A stretch of 64,000 bases of DNA from Ornithinibacillus scapharcae TW25 (GCF_000190475.1 NZ_AEWH01000050.1:1-64000); one strand, 5' to 3'; counted from the stretch's first letter, positions 16,871-24,941 are shown. A program made the numbers and translations. Notes: generated by a model from the letters alone, not told the origin.

Positions 16871-17857
16871 ATGGATACTGGAACCCACATCGTTATGGGG
16901 GTTGCAATTGCAGGCCTATCCACATTGGATCCGGTAGTCGCTAATGACCCAGTATTATTCAATGCTGTTTTAGTAGGTACCGTTTTAGGCTCCCATGCAC
17001 CTGATTTTGATACGATTCTAAAATTACGGAACAACGCAACCTATATTAGACATCATCGCGGGGTAACCCACTCTGTCCCAGCAGTGATATTCTGGGGAGT
17101 GTTAATTGCCAGTTTAATTCATCTATTTGTTCCTACCGTTGATTTCTGGCATTTATGGGGCTGGATTGCTTTTGCAGTGGTACTCCATGTTTTTGTAGAC
17201 ATTTTTAATGCCTATGGAACGCAAGCATATCGCCCTTTCACAAATAAGTGGGTAGCTCACGGATTTATAAACACATTTGACCCGTATATTTTCACACTGC
17301 ACTTGGCTGGGATTGTTGCTTGGATATTAGGTGCGCATCCAGGATATACTTGGCTTACCATCTATGCAGTAATCTTATTATATTACATCAAACGCTATAT
17401 GGATAAGAAAGAGATTGTGAATAGTATCAAGGAATATTTTCCGGACACCTGTGAAGTAGCAACATCTCCTACCATCAAACAAAATTACTGGAGAGTCGCC
17501 ATTACAACAAGTGACCGATTCTATGTAGGAACAGTAGTAAACGGACATATTGAAATTGTCGACGAGTTTAAAAAGATTCCACTTCCTAAATCGCCGATAA
17601 TCGATATTGCTACAAAAGATAAAAATATCTCTGCTTTCTTATCGTTCTCTCCCGTTTATAGATGGGAAATAAATGAATTCGATGACTATACGGAAGTTCG
17701 TTTTATTGATTTGCGTTACCGTTCGAAAACTTTTTACCCATTTGTTGCAGTTGTGCAAATCAACCCTGACATGGAAATTATCAGCTCCTATACAGGGTGG
17801 ATATTTTCAGAACACAAATTGCAAAGTAAGCTATATGTTGGAGATAATTTAGTATAA
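16871..17857 (+). CDS. yfhP: YfhP family membrane-bound metal-dependent hydrolase (DUF457)
   Basis: A 328-residue protein. Histidine/aspartate clusters typical of DUF457 (MDTGTHIVMG, SHAPDFDTI, HHRGVTHS, HVFVDIFNAYGTQAYRPF) line a membrane domain of about four helices. A roughly 140-residue soluble C-terminal part follows. B. subtilis YfhP has been described as a negative regulator of neighbouring genes, but the fold suggests a membrane enzyme. GGAGGAA lies upstream of the ATG. It is divergent from mutY with a ~105-base gap and is closed by a terminator. Confidence 0.88.
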   Translation: MDTGTHIVMGVAIAGLSTLDPVVANDPVLFNAVLVGTVLGSHAPDFDTILKLRNNATYIRHHRGVTHSVPAVIFWGVLIASLIHLFVPTVDFWHLWGWIAFAVVLHVFVDIFNAYGTQAYRPFTNKWVAHGFINTFDPYIFTLHLAGIVAWILGAHPGYTWLTIYAVILLYYIKRYMDKKEIVNSIKEYFPDTCEVATSPTIKQNYWRVAITTSDRFYVGTVVNGHIEIVDEFKKIPLPKSPIIDIATKDKNISAFLSFSPVYRWEINEFDDYTEVRFIDLRYRSKTFYPFVAVVQINPDMEIISSYTGWIFSEHKLQSKLYVGDNLV

Positions 17858-17874
17858 ATGAGTTCGAAACAGAC

Positions 17875-17912
17875 AAAAAACTAGAGAGGCTATTTGCGCT
17901 TCTCTAGTTTTT
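17875..17912. terminator. Bidirectional terminator between yfhP and the MFS gene
   Basis: AAAAAACTAGAGA pairs with TCTCTAGTTTTTT around a short loop and carries a T-run on both strands. Confidence 0.9.
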
Positions 17913-17941
17913 TTTCCAGAATTCAATCTCATCTTTACTTG

Positions 17942-19396
17942 TTATCCAACTTTTACTTGTTCTGAAGCTTTCTTTTTTGAAGACTTCACATTGGGATTGG
18001 TGCTGTTTTTTGTAAAGAATGAGCTAATAAACCCTAATACAGCTATTGCTGTAATGAAATAGAAGGCAAACTTTACTCCAGCTGCAAGTACCTCTCCTTC
18101 AGAAGCACCAGGAAAATCAGTCATATGACCATTTTGCCCCATAGTAAAAATGGTCATTGCAATGGCGGTACCAGTTGCACCAGCAACCTGATTCAATGTG
18201 TTCATCGCAGCTGAACCGTCTGCATACATATGGCGTGGCAATTCGTTCATGGCATTTGTCTGTGAAGGCATTGTAACCATGGTTAAACCAACAAATAATA
18301 TCATAAAGGCAACTACTATTTGCCATACAGGTGTTGTAGAAGAAATTACAGTTACAAACATGATATTTCCTAATATAACGAATACCGAACCTATCATGAC
18401 AAAATAACGCGCGCCCCATTTATCAAATAAAGTACCAACGATTGGAGATAAAATAAGATTAACCGCATTACCTGGTAGTAGCATAAGTCCAGCAGCTGCT
18501 GCACTTAGTAATAATACATCTTTTAAATATAATGGTAATAAAATTGCTGTGGATAAAATGACTAATATACTTAAAAACATCATGAATGTTCCTAATGTAA
18601 ACATTGGATATTTAAACACACGTAAATTGATCATTGGTTCTTCCATCTTGAATTGGCGAACGCCAAATAATATAAGTGCAACAATTCCTGCTAAAAGTGG
18701 TGCCCATACTATTGTAGCCGTGATGGATTCTTCAGCCATTGTACTAAATGCATAAATGATTCCACCGAATCCTATTGTTGATAATAAAATTGATAAGATA
18801 TCGATTTTTGGTTTTGTATTTTCCGATACATTTGAAATTACCATGATAGCTCCAATTACTAAAAACACATATAGTACGGCACTAATCCAAAATATAAATG
18901 GCCATCCTAGTGTCGAAATAATTACCCCTGAAAGAGTTGGTCCTACAGCCGGGGCAGTAGTGATTACTAAACCTACGATCCCCATGACTACTCCCCGCTT
19001 TTGAATAGGGAATATTAGCAATACAACCGTAAGCATGATTGGAAGAATAAGACCTGTACCAACGGCTTGTACTATCCGACCTGCTAGTAACATTGGGAAG
19101 TTAATCGATAATGCTGCTAGTATTGCTCCAGCAAGTGATATAACTATCCCACTGATTACTAATTGTCTCGTCGTAAACCATTTCATAATTAGTGCTGTTA
19201 TTGGTACTAGAATACCTAATGTTAATAAATACCCTGTTGTAAGCCACTGGGCTGTAGCAGGTTTAATTGTAAATTCATCCATGATATTGGTTAATGCCAT
19301 ATTTAACGCTGTTTCTCCAAATAATCCTAAAAAAGCACCTAACATTAATATAAATGCCATTGCCTTAGGTTTTCTAACTTGAATTTGTGTTTCCAT
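17942..19396 (-). CDS. DHA2-family multidrug efflux MFS transporter
   Basis: A 484-residue transporter with about 14 membrane segments, the size and helix number of the DHA2 (EmrB/LmrB) drug:H+ antiporters. Family motifs include WLTTGYLLTLGILVP and the motif C-like GPTLSGVIIS. I place the start at 19396 behind AAGGAGAAG. The tetR-type gene lies 19 bases upstream in the same direction, so the two form a self-regulated efflux unit. The substrate is unknown. Confidence 0.88.
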   Translation of the reverse strand: METQIQVRKPKAMAFILMLGAFLGLFGETALNMALTNIMDEFTIKPATAQWLTTGYLLTLGILVPITALIMKWFTTRQLVISGIVISLAGAILAALSINFPMLLAGRIVQAVGTGLILPIMLTVVLLIFPIQKRGVVMGIVGLVITTAPAVGPTLSGVIISTLGWPFIFWISAVLYVFLVIGAIMVISNVSENTKPKIDILSILLSTIGFGGIIYAFSTMAEESITATIVWAPLLAGIVALILFGVRQFKMEEPMINLRVFKYPMFTLGTFMMFLSILVILSTAILLPLYLKDVLLLSAAAAGLMLLPGNAVNLILSPIVGTLFDKWGARYFVMIGSVFVILGNIMFVTVISSTTPVWQIVVAFMILFVGLTMVTMPSQTNAMNELPRHMYADGSAAMNTLNQVAGATGTAIAMTIFTMGQNGHMTDFPGASEGEVLAAGVKFAFYFITAIAVLGFISSFFTKNSTNPNVKSSKKKASEQVKVG

Positions 19397-19415
19397 AACT
19401 TCTCCTTCTAACAAC

Positions 19416-19967
19416 CTAAACTAACCTTGGTAAAACCTGTGTAATATTTATTAACGGATCACTCGATTGTATTGTTGAGCTAAGCATAATGGCTCCTTCA
19501 ATACTAGCTGTCATCAGCCATGACATGGAATTAGCTTCATCTGTGGATATACCATCCTCTTGTAATTTAATAGAATAAATCTTCTGTATTTCCGCATAAA
19601 GACTCGAACAGGCAGTACGAACAGGTTCACTCATAGAATCCATCCCGCTTACGATGCTACTAAATGTATAACCGGTAATCGTACCTTTTTGGTTAAAGTC
19701 GACTACTAATTTCTCTATCATCGCTTCGGCTGCTTCTTGAGTAGTTTGATGTTTTTTAAATATTTCTTTGATGCTTTTCGTAATCGCCTCATTCATGGTG
19801 TTTAGACAAGCGATTAATAATTCCTCTTTTCCATTTGGAAAGTGATAATAGAGTGCACCTTTTGTCAGATTACATGATTTTAGAATTTCACTTATGCCTA
19901 CACCCTGATATCCTTTTTGTTGAAAAAGATTCGTCGCTATTTCGATTATTTGCGATCTAGTATCCAT
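19416..19967 (-). CDS. TetR/AcrR family repressor of the efflux pump
   Basis: A 183-residue regulator. The N-terminal helix-turn-helix (RSQIIEIATNLFQQKGYQGVGISEILKSCNLTKGALYYHF, in overlapping blocks) is followed by a LmrA/YxaF-type C-terminal ligand domain. The start at 19967 is where the TetR fold begins and has GGAGGTG upstream; the open frame runs another 53 codons upstream without family similarity. It is the first gene of the pair with the DHA2 pump, and a GC-rich partial dyad sits directly downstream of its -10. Confidence 0.85.
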   Translation of the reverse strand: MDTRSQIIEIATNLFQQKGYQGVGISEILKSCNLTKGALYYHFPNGKEELLIACLNTMNEAITKSIKEIFKKHQTTQEAAEAMIEKLVVDFNQKGTITGYTFSSIVSGMDSMSEPVRTACSSLYAEIQKIYSIKLQEDGISTDEANSMSWLMTASIEGAIMLSSTIQSSDPLINITQVLPRLV

Positions 19968-19988
19968 TTCCGTAGCACACCTCCACAT

Positions 19989-20010
19989 ACCGACCGGTTT
20001 GTTTACTATA
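19989..20010 (-). promoter_or_regulatory. tetR-efflux promoter with candidate operator
   Basis: Minus-strand extended -10 TTGGTATAGT (TATAGT at 20005-20010) is followed after six bases by ACCGGTCGGT (19989-19998), a partial dyad and the only GC-rich stretch nearby. Its place just past the -10 fits a repressor site. The operator call is inference. Confidence 0.45.
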
Positions 20011-20124
20011 CCAAAAATTTTTACAGGATTTCTAGTGTTTTTTTTATTAATTTTTAGGAGTTTTCCATAAATCCCATAACCATCATGATTAAAACGATTA
20101 CACTGTTCGTGTTTTAAATAAAAC

Positions 20125-20155
20125 AAAAAGAGCTAGTTTTAGAAACTCGCTCTTC
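20125..20155 (-). terminator. Terminator of yfhH
   Basis: AGAGC-AGTTT pairs with AAACT-GCTCT, with one mismatch in the stem; on the minus strand TTTTTGTTTT follows. Confidence 0.75.
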
Positions 20156-20166
20156 CCCAAAAATGT

Positions 20167-20502
20167 TTATTGTTCTAATTTTTTTCCAAGCAAAGAGATT
20201 GGAATAGCTTCTTCCTTCTCATAAACTTCATCAAGTAGATTAATTCGATGTCCCCAAGCAAAAACACCTTCTAAATAGTTGATTTTAAATCGGTGACCAG
20301 GGTCATGTCGAAATTCGTACGTACTACCTGGTCTAAAGTCTCCAGGATTTAATGTATATGCTAGAGCTAACTGCATCTTTCGTTCGTATATTTCAACTTC
20401 ACTAATATTTCCTAACTGCTCAGCTTTTTGTGCTTTCTCTTTAAATTCAGCAACTAGGTTAAGTAATTGTTCCACAGATAAATCACTATACCGATAGTTC
20501 AT
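20167..20502 (-). CDS. yfhH: YfhH family protein (DUF1811)
   Basis: A 111-residue cytoplasmic protein. A helical N-terminal half (SVEQLLNLVAEFKEKAQKAEQ) is followed by a small SH3-like beta part (PGDFRPGSTYEFRHDPGHRFKINYLEGVFAWGHRI). This is the YfhH family, restricted to Bacillales and of unknown function, in its usual place beside recX. It has its own terminator and is divergent from the SDR gene. Confidence 0.88.
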   Translation of the reverse strand: MNYRYSDLSVEQLLNLVAEFKEKAQKAEQLGNISEVEIYERKMQLALAYTLNPGDFRPGSTYEFRHDPGHRFKINYLEGVFAWGHRINLLDEVYEKEEAIPISLLGKKLEQ

Positions 20503-20600
20503 GTGCTAGTCCCCCTTCAACTCACTTTACATTTTATCAACAATCGTGGACAATTAAAATGATTACACATGAAAAATTGACAAAAGGTGGTACTAGATTT

Positions 20601-21260
20601 ATGCCTACAGTTGCGATTACAGGTGCTGGAACTGGTCTTGGTAAAGCATTAGCATTAGAATATGCCGAAAATGGCTATAAAGTATATTTATTAGGAAGAA
20701 GAAACGATCCTTTACAACTCGTACAGCATCAAATATCCCAAAAAGGGGGACAAGCAGAGGTTGTACTATGTGATGTAAGAGAAATAGCATCGGTTCAAAT
20801 CGCGTTCCAACGTATCGGAGAATTAAACGTCTTCATTAACAATGCTGGGATTGGTACATTTGGCCCTGTCGATAAATATTCCGTGGAGGATATTGATCAC
20901 ATTTTAGACACCAATGTGAAAGGAACCATACTTACGGTACAATCTGCCCTTCCGTTAATTCGTGAAAGTAATGGAAGAATTTTAACAATCATCTCCACTG
21001 CTGGATTACGTGGTAAAGTGAATGAATCGCTATATTGTGCTAGCAAATTTGCTGTACGCGGGTTCACTGAATCCTTACAACAAGAATATGCCAATGAAGA
21101 TTTCACCATAACTGCAGTATATATGGGTGGTATGAACACACCATTTTGGAATAACACTAGTCATGTTGATGATCCATCTCGTCTTAAAGGACCTGATGTT
21201 GTGGCCAAACAAATTTTCGCAGAAGATGATGGTCGTAAGGAAATTGTCATTGATCGATAG
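20601..21260 (+). CDS. Short-chain dehydrogenase/reductase
   Basis: A 219-residue SDR. The cofactor motif TGAGTGLGKA lies at the N-terminus, followed by NNAGIG, then the catalytic Ser (ISTAG) and Tyr-x3-Lys (YCASK). The Arg-rich LLGRRND after strand 2 suggests NADP(H). The substrate is unknown. The start at 20601 is preferred over one 42 bases upstream because AAAGGTGGT precedes it and the fold starts at MPTVAITG. It lies where SDR genes often neighbour recX/yfhH in related genomes and ends with a terminator. Confidence 0.85.
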   Translation: MPTVAITGAGTGLGKALALEYAENGYKVYLLGRRNDPLQLVQHQISQKGGQAEVVLCDVREIASVQIAFQRIGELNVFINNAGIGTFGPVDKYSVEDIDHILDTNVKGTILTVQSALPLIRESNGRILTIISTAGLRGKVNESLYCASKFAVRGFTESLQQEYANEDFTITAVYMGGMNTPFWNNTSHVDDPSRLKGPDVVAKQIFAEDDGRKEIVIDR

Positions 21261-21266
21261 AATTAG

Positions 21267-21300
21267 GGGATGCGCTTTTAGATGAGCGTGTCTTTTTTTT
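21267..21300 (+). terminator. Terminator of the SDR gene
   Basis: GATGCGCT and AGCGTGTC pair (two G-U pairs), followed by eight T residues. Confidence 0.75.
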
Positions 21301-21337
21301 GTGCTGTGATTGTGAGTTATCCAGGGTTTTCTTCAAG

Positions 21338-21460
21338 CCAGGGTATATGTTCTTTCCGCGGGGACTATGTTCTCCATACCCAGAACAATACTTTCTGGAT
21401 AAGGGATTCTCCACACCTAGGATCTTGTTCTCCGGCTACAACACTATATTTTGCTGGCAG
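21338..21460 (+). repeat. Degenerate intergenic tandem units, GGGACTAT family (locus 1)
   Basis: Between the SDR gene and recX, units about 20-30 bases long recur with the core GGGACTATGTTCTCC (21361-21375). Weaker copies are GGGTATATGTTCTTT (21341) and AGGATCTTGTTCTCC (21419). The same core recurs at 33.6, 35.4 and 53.1 kb. No gene is supported here. Confidence 0.5.
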
Positions 21461-21499
21461 TCTACAATGCCCCATAATCTTCTCCCTATACTTCCCGCT

Positions 21500-22324
21500 C
21501 TAATCCCCTGCAACATCCTCTATAAACTTATTAATCAAGTCAATTTGAAATCCCTTCCTGTACAAGGCTTCCTTTACTTTCATATTCAATTCATATCCAT
21601 TGTATTTAGAAGAATATTTTCTAAAAAACTTCTCCCCTTGGTATACCACTGATTCCCATTCTGCAGAATCATCCCGATTATCGGATACAGATGCTAGAAC
21701 GTCGCTTATTACATCTGAAGTAAAACCTTTTTGCATTAAGGTTATCCTTAGTTGTTCCAGTTTCTTATTAAATGAATCCTTTTTGCTTGAGCCTAGTTTT
21801 TTATTAACCCATTTCAATGCTTTTTCAAATTGTGTATCATAGGTATATAGAGCAATAGCGTTATCAGCAATATTAGCTGATACTCCTTTTTCTATTAACT
21901 CTCGTTTAACTAATTGAGGTCCTTTGGATGTAGTATTAATTCTTGTATTGGTAAAAGCTTCGGCAAACTGTTCATCGTTGATTAAACCCTCTCGCGTTAG
22001 TCGGTCAATAATAACATCAATATGCTCATGCTCTACTTCTTTCTTTACCAGATAATCATAGATTTCTTTCCTAGTTCGCATACGGTAACTTAAGTAATTG
22101 ATTGCGGATAAATATGATTTTTGTATCGTATCTTTCTGAATTAAGAGCTCGACCGTTGCTTGATCTAACTCAAGACCCTTGCGTAGTCCAAATTCTACCA
22201 AAATTGCTTCATCAACACTAAAGGCATAGCGATCACTTTCACCCTCGACTACATAAATATTGTATCGTTGATTACTTTTTTTCTGTGTAGTAATTCGACT
22301 AATCCTTGTTAGCAACTTCTTCAC
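21500..22324 (-). CDS. recX: Recombination regulator RecX
   Basis: A 274-residue, mostly helical RecA-modulating protein built from repeated three-helix units (LSYRMRTRKEIYDYLVKKE, FTNTRINTTSKGPQLVKRELIEKG, VKEALYRKGF). It binds RecA filaments and limits or tunes strand exchange. It is long like B. subtilis RecX and unlike the ~150-residue E. coli form. It is divergent from yfhF with a 60-base gap, as in Bacillus. Confidence 0.92.
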   Translation of the reverse strand: MKKLLTRISRITTQKKSNQRYNIYVVEGESDRYAFSVDEAILVEFGLRKGLELDQATVELLIQKDTIQKSYLSAINYLSYRMRTRKEIYDYLVKKEVEHEHIDVIIDRLTREGLINDEQFAEAFTNTRINTTSKGPQLVKRELIEKGVSANIADNAIALYTYDTQFEKALKWVNKKLGSSKKDSFNKKLEQLRITLMQKGFTSDVISDVLASVSDNRDDSAEWESVVYQGEKFFRKYSSKYNGYELNMKVKEALYRKGFQIDLINKFIEDVAGD

Positions 22325-22385
22325 TCCTTTTGTCCATCATACATGATATATAAAAATTAGATTACCAGAATAGAGGCGATTTTTC

Positions 22386-23288
22386 ATGAATTACCTTATA
22401 ACAGGCGGAACTGGATTTATTGGAAAAGAGCTAGTTAAAAAGCTAACTTCCCAGCTGCACCATGTATACATCTTAACACGAACTCCATCAATCTACTTTA
22501 ACTCAGAATTCGTAACTTATCTTAGCTTTAACGAAATCAATAATCTACCGAAACTCGATGCGATTATTAATCTCGCAGGTGAGTCAATCTTCGGGTATTG
22601 GACTCAGAAGAAAAAACAGAGAATATTAAAAAGCAGATTAGAAATTACACAATTGTTAATTGAGTATATGAAAAAATTAGAGCAACGACCAAGTGTTTTT
22701 ATTAGCAGTTCGGGAATTAGTTACTATGGTTTTTCCGATGAAGAAATATTTACCGAGGCAACCACTACTCCTGGGAATGATTTTTTAGCGAATGTCGTTA
22801 TGGATTGGGAGAGCATCGCAAACCAAGCAGAGGCATTAGGAGTTAGAACCGTACTTACTCGTTTTGGTTTGATTTTAGGAAGTAATGGCGGTGCACTTCC
22901 CCTCATGTCTCTTCCTTCAAAATTGTTTGTCGGTGGTCCACTTGGAAAGGGCGAACAGTGGACATCCTGGATTCATATTGATGATGTAGTTGAATTGTTA
23001 GTATTCGCTATCCAAAATCCTAAGATTACTGGAGTGCTAAACGTTACCGCACCAAAACCTATTCGGAATAAGGATTTTAATCAAATCTTAGCAAATACCT
23101 TGAATCGCCCATATTGGTTTCCAACGCCAAGTCTTTTAATTAGAGTTGCAACTGGAGAAATGAGTCAACTCGTATTAAAAGGTCAATATGTACTACCAAA
23201 TAAAGCACTTGAGAATGGTTTTACGTTTACTTATCCAACGTTGGAAAGCGCGCTGGAACAGTGTTTTCCCCATGTAAAGAAATTTTAA
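22386..23288 (+). CDS. yfhF: TIGR01777-type NAD-dependent epimerase (YfhF)
   Basis: A 300-residue extended-SDR protein. TGGTGFIGKEL near the N-terminus is the cofactor loop. NLAGESIFGYWTQKKKQRILKSR and the WTSWIHIDDVVELL segment mark the TIGR01777 subgroup, and a DUF1731 C-terminal tail is present (LARATGEMSQLVLKGQYVLPNKALENGF region). The substrate is unknown. It sits beside recX as in B. subtilis. No terminator is visible directly after it, so transcription may reach the RNA leader downstream. Confidence 0.88.
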   Translation: MNYLITGGTGFIGKELVKKLTSQLHHVYILTRTPSIYFNSEFVTYLSFNEINNLPKLDAIINLAGESIFGYWTQKKKQRILKSRLEITQLLIEYMKKLEQRPSVFISSSGISYYGFSDEEIFTEATTTPGNDFLANVVMDWESIANQAEALGVRTVLTRFGLILGSNGGALPLMSLPSKLFVGGPLGKGEQWTSWIHIDDVVELLVFAIQNPKITGVLNVTAPKPIRNKDFNQILANTLNRPYWFPTPSLLIRVATGEMSQLVLKGQYVLPNKALENGFTFTYPTLESALEQCFPHVKKF

Positions 23289-23379
23289 CTTTTTTGTCGA
23301 TTATTTTGTAAAAAAAGTAGTTCCATTTTGAAGAAAAACATAGTATTATATGTATTGTTACAAATGACAAGTCAAAAAA

Positions 23380-23541
23380 TCAAATAGGGAAGGCAAATGG
23401 TGCGCCACCAGTTTTACTGGTTCTAGTGGGTTCGATTCCCACCCCGAATTTTTGTTGATCTTAATAAAAATTCGCGGGTAGGGCTTCCTACTAGTTTCCT
23501 ATGTTTACGGAACCCTCCTGCGCAAATAAGGAGGGTTTTTT
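23380..23541 (+). ncRNA. Structured RNA leader with a tRNA-like T-arm, ending in a terminator
   Basis: About 160 bases fold into a compact set of helices. An outer helix pairs GGGAAG (23387-23392) with CTTCCT (23484-23489). Inside it lie a hairpin ACCAGT/ACTGGT (23407-23421) and a T-arm GTGGG-TTCGATT-CCCAC (23426-23442) that fits the tRNA rule GGTTCRANTCC. A long hairpin CCC-CGAATTTTT/AAAAATTCG-GGG (23442-23478) completes the set. A terminator AACCCTCC/GGAGGGTT (23511-23537) with six Ts ends at the next ATG, and its 3' arm is the SD of that gene. It matches no riboswitch or T-box I know; there is no AGGGTGG-type T-box sequence. It could also be a free small RNA. Confidence 0.6.
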
Positions 23542-24096
23542 ATGCTAAAGAAGCGTGATTTACATGAGGTGCCAGTATTGTTTGAACTGATGTCACACCC
23601 AGAAGTATTTCCATATGTAAGACACAAAGCATCTACAACAGATGAGTTTTATTTCCTTACGAAGAAAACAATTGAAGCAGAAGAAAATGGTGAGTTAATC
23701 TCTAGGACGATTCTAGATGAATACCAGCAGCCAATCGGTACCATAAACCTATTTGATATCGAAGAAAATCACGGTTTTTTGGCAACTTGGATTGGCCAAC
23801 CTTATTTTGGAAAAGGATATAACAGACTGGCTAAGGAGCAATTCTTTGATGAGTTATTCTACACTCATGGTATCGAAACGATCTTCATGAAAGTTAGAAA
23901 AACCAACATCCGTTCCACGAAAGCCGTCCTTAAACTTCCTTATGTTGCGCTTGGCAACACTATTTACCCAGAAATCTACCAAAAAGTGAATCAATCCGAA
24001 GAAATTTACGATATTTTTGCGATTTCAAAAGAACATTATCTTTCTTATCAACAATTTGCCACTATTAAAGCAGATGCTGATAATGAAGTAGTATAA
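23542..24096 (+). CDS. GNAT family N-acetyltransferase
   Basis: A 184-residue acetyltransferase of the RimJ/RimL-like type. The N-terminal MLKKRDLHEVPVLFELMSHPEVFPYVR aligns with that group. GQPYFGKGYNRLAKEQF is the acetyl-CoA loop region, and IETIFMKVRKTNIRSTKAVLKL is the usual final strand/helix. The acceptor is unknown. The ATG follows AAGGAGG at seven bases, but that site is buried in the terminator hairpin, so expression should depend on the upstream RNA. Confidence 0.82.
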   Translation: MLKKRDLHEVPVLFELMSHPEVFPYVRHKASTTDEFYFLTKKTIEAEENGELISRTILDEYQQPIGTINLFDIEENHGFLATWIGQPYFGKGYNRLAKEQFFDELFYTHGIETIFMKVRKTNIRSTKAVLKLPYVALGNTIYPEIYQKVNQSEEIYDIFAISKEHYLSYQQFATIKADADNEVV

Positions 24097-24191
24097 TATT
24101 GTTTAAATATGACAGGTTTGGTTATCCTAAACAGTAGAGTAATCCTTGGGGTTGCATACCCCCTACCTACGTTAAAAAGTGAGGGATAATT

Positions 24192-24308
24192 ATGTCAAAG
24201 GAAAAACGCGAAGTCAGGGATAAGTATTTAAATAAAACACAAGAGGTCCTTTACCAAAAGGAATTCAAACGTGCAGATCGTGCAAGACAGCGAACAGATC
24301 GAAGCTAA
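24192..24308 (+). CDS. yfhE: YfhE-like small protein
   Basis: A 38-residue, highly charged protein. The central TQEVLYQKEFKRADRA is the recognisable core of the YfhE family (Bacillaceae, unknown function). GAGGG lies upstream of the ATG and a terminator overlaps its end. The position next to yfhF matches B. subtilis. A GGGGT/ACCCC hairpin lies in its 5' leader (about 24149-24163). Confidence 0.8.
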   Translation: MSKEKREVRDKYLNKTQEVLYQKEFKRADRARQRTDRS

Positions 24309-24330
24309 ATGCTTCGGTCTTTTTTTTTTG
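24296..24330 (+). terminator. Terminator of yfhE
   Basis: GATCGAAGC pairs with GCTTCGGTC, followed by a run of at least eight Ts. The stem uses the last codons of yfhE. Confidence 0.85.
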
Positions 24331-24405
24331 GCAGTTAACGGAAATATCTAATATAACATCCATAATTTATTAACACTTATCTGTTAGTAACTATTCACAA
24401 CCGCC

Positions 24406-24465
24406 TGTGGATATTGTGGATAAAAACTATTAATCCTATTCTTAAAGCCTAAGGGTTGTGGACAA
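24406..24465. promoter_or_regulatory. Cluster of DnaA-box-like 9-mers
   Basis: TGTGGATAT (24406-24414) and TGTGGATAA (24415-24423) abut, and TGTGGACAA lies at 24457-24465. The second is a perfect match to the DnaA box (TTATCCACA on the other strand); the others differ by one base. They lie in A/T-rich non-coding DNA upstream of a gntR promoter. Confidence 0.5.
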
Positions 24466-24495
24466 ATATGTGATTTAATATGCTATTGACTTCTT

Positions 24496-24532
24496 GTTCT
24501 AACTGTTATACTATGAATATAACAGTTAGAAC
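24496..24532 (+). promoter_or_regulatory. GntR operator: perfect 15-7-15 inverted repeat
   Basis: GTTCTAACTGTTATA and TATAACAGTTAGAAC are exact complements separated by seven bases. The repeat covers the likely -10 (TATACT, 24507-24512), with TTGACT at 24486-24491. It lies 20 bases before the gntR start, so it is the natural site for autorepression. Confidence 0.85.
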
Positions 24533-24551
24533 AATGAAAGGGGTGTACGAT

Positions 24552-24941
24552 ATGCTTATTAATTTAGATTTCGAATCCGATGAACCAATTTATCAACAGC
24601 TAGTTCATCAAATTATTGATGGCATTGCTCGAAAAGAATTGCAACCTGGCGATAGTTTACCCTCTGTACGCTCGCTTGCTTCTGATATCGGCATCAACCT
24701 TCATACCGTAAATAAAGCCTATCAACAATTAAAACAAGAAGGTTTTATCCAGATTCACCGACAAAAGGGTGTTGTTATTCATCCAGAGGGCGTTCCTAAG
24801 GCTGATGAAGATTATAAGAAACGACTTATCCACCATTTACGCCCTTATGTTGCAGAATCTATCTGCCGTGAAGTTAGTGAGGCAGAATTTGTCGAACTTT
24901 GTAAATCGATTTATAAAACTTATCAAGGAGGTCACTCGTAG
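24552..24941 (+). CDS. GntR family (YtrA subgroup) regulator
   Basis: A 129-residue repressor: an N-terminal GntR winged helix (EPIYQQLVHQIIDGIARKELQPGDSLPSVRSLASDIGINLHTV, in consecutive blocks) and a short helical tail, the layout of YtrA. This subgroup usually controls an ABC transporter operon downstream. I start at 24552 behind AAAGGGGTG rather than 72 bases upstream, since the earlier start lies inside the operator. The stop abuts the next ATG, so it is the first gene of a five-gene operon. Confidence 0.88.
   Translation: MLINLDFESDEPIYQQLVHQIIDGIARKELQPGDSLPSVRSLASDIGINLHTVNKAYQQLKQEGFIQIHRQKGVVIHPEGVPKADEDYKKRLIHHLRPYVAESICREVSEAEFVELCKSIYKTYQGGHS

Noticed and set aside
21282-21652. 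Two overlapping open frames between the SDR gene and recX
   Set aside because: They cover a terminator and the degenerate repeats, start without a ribosome site and overlap recX antisense.
23407-23450. A complete tRNA gene
   Set aside because: Only the T-arm fits; no upstream 5' acceptor strand, D-arm or anticodon arm is present in normal order.
23380-23541. A T-box or tmRNA
   Set aside because: No T-box core (AGGGTGG...) and no tmRNA 5' end or tag reading frame.
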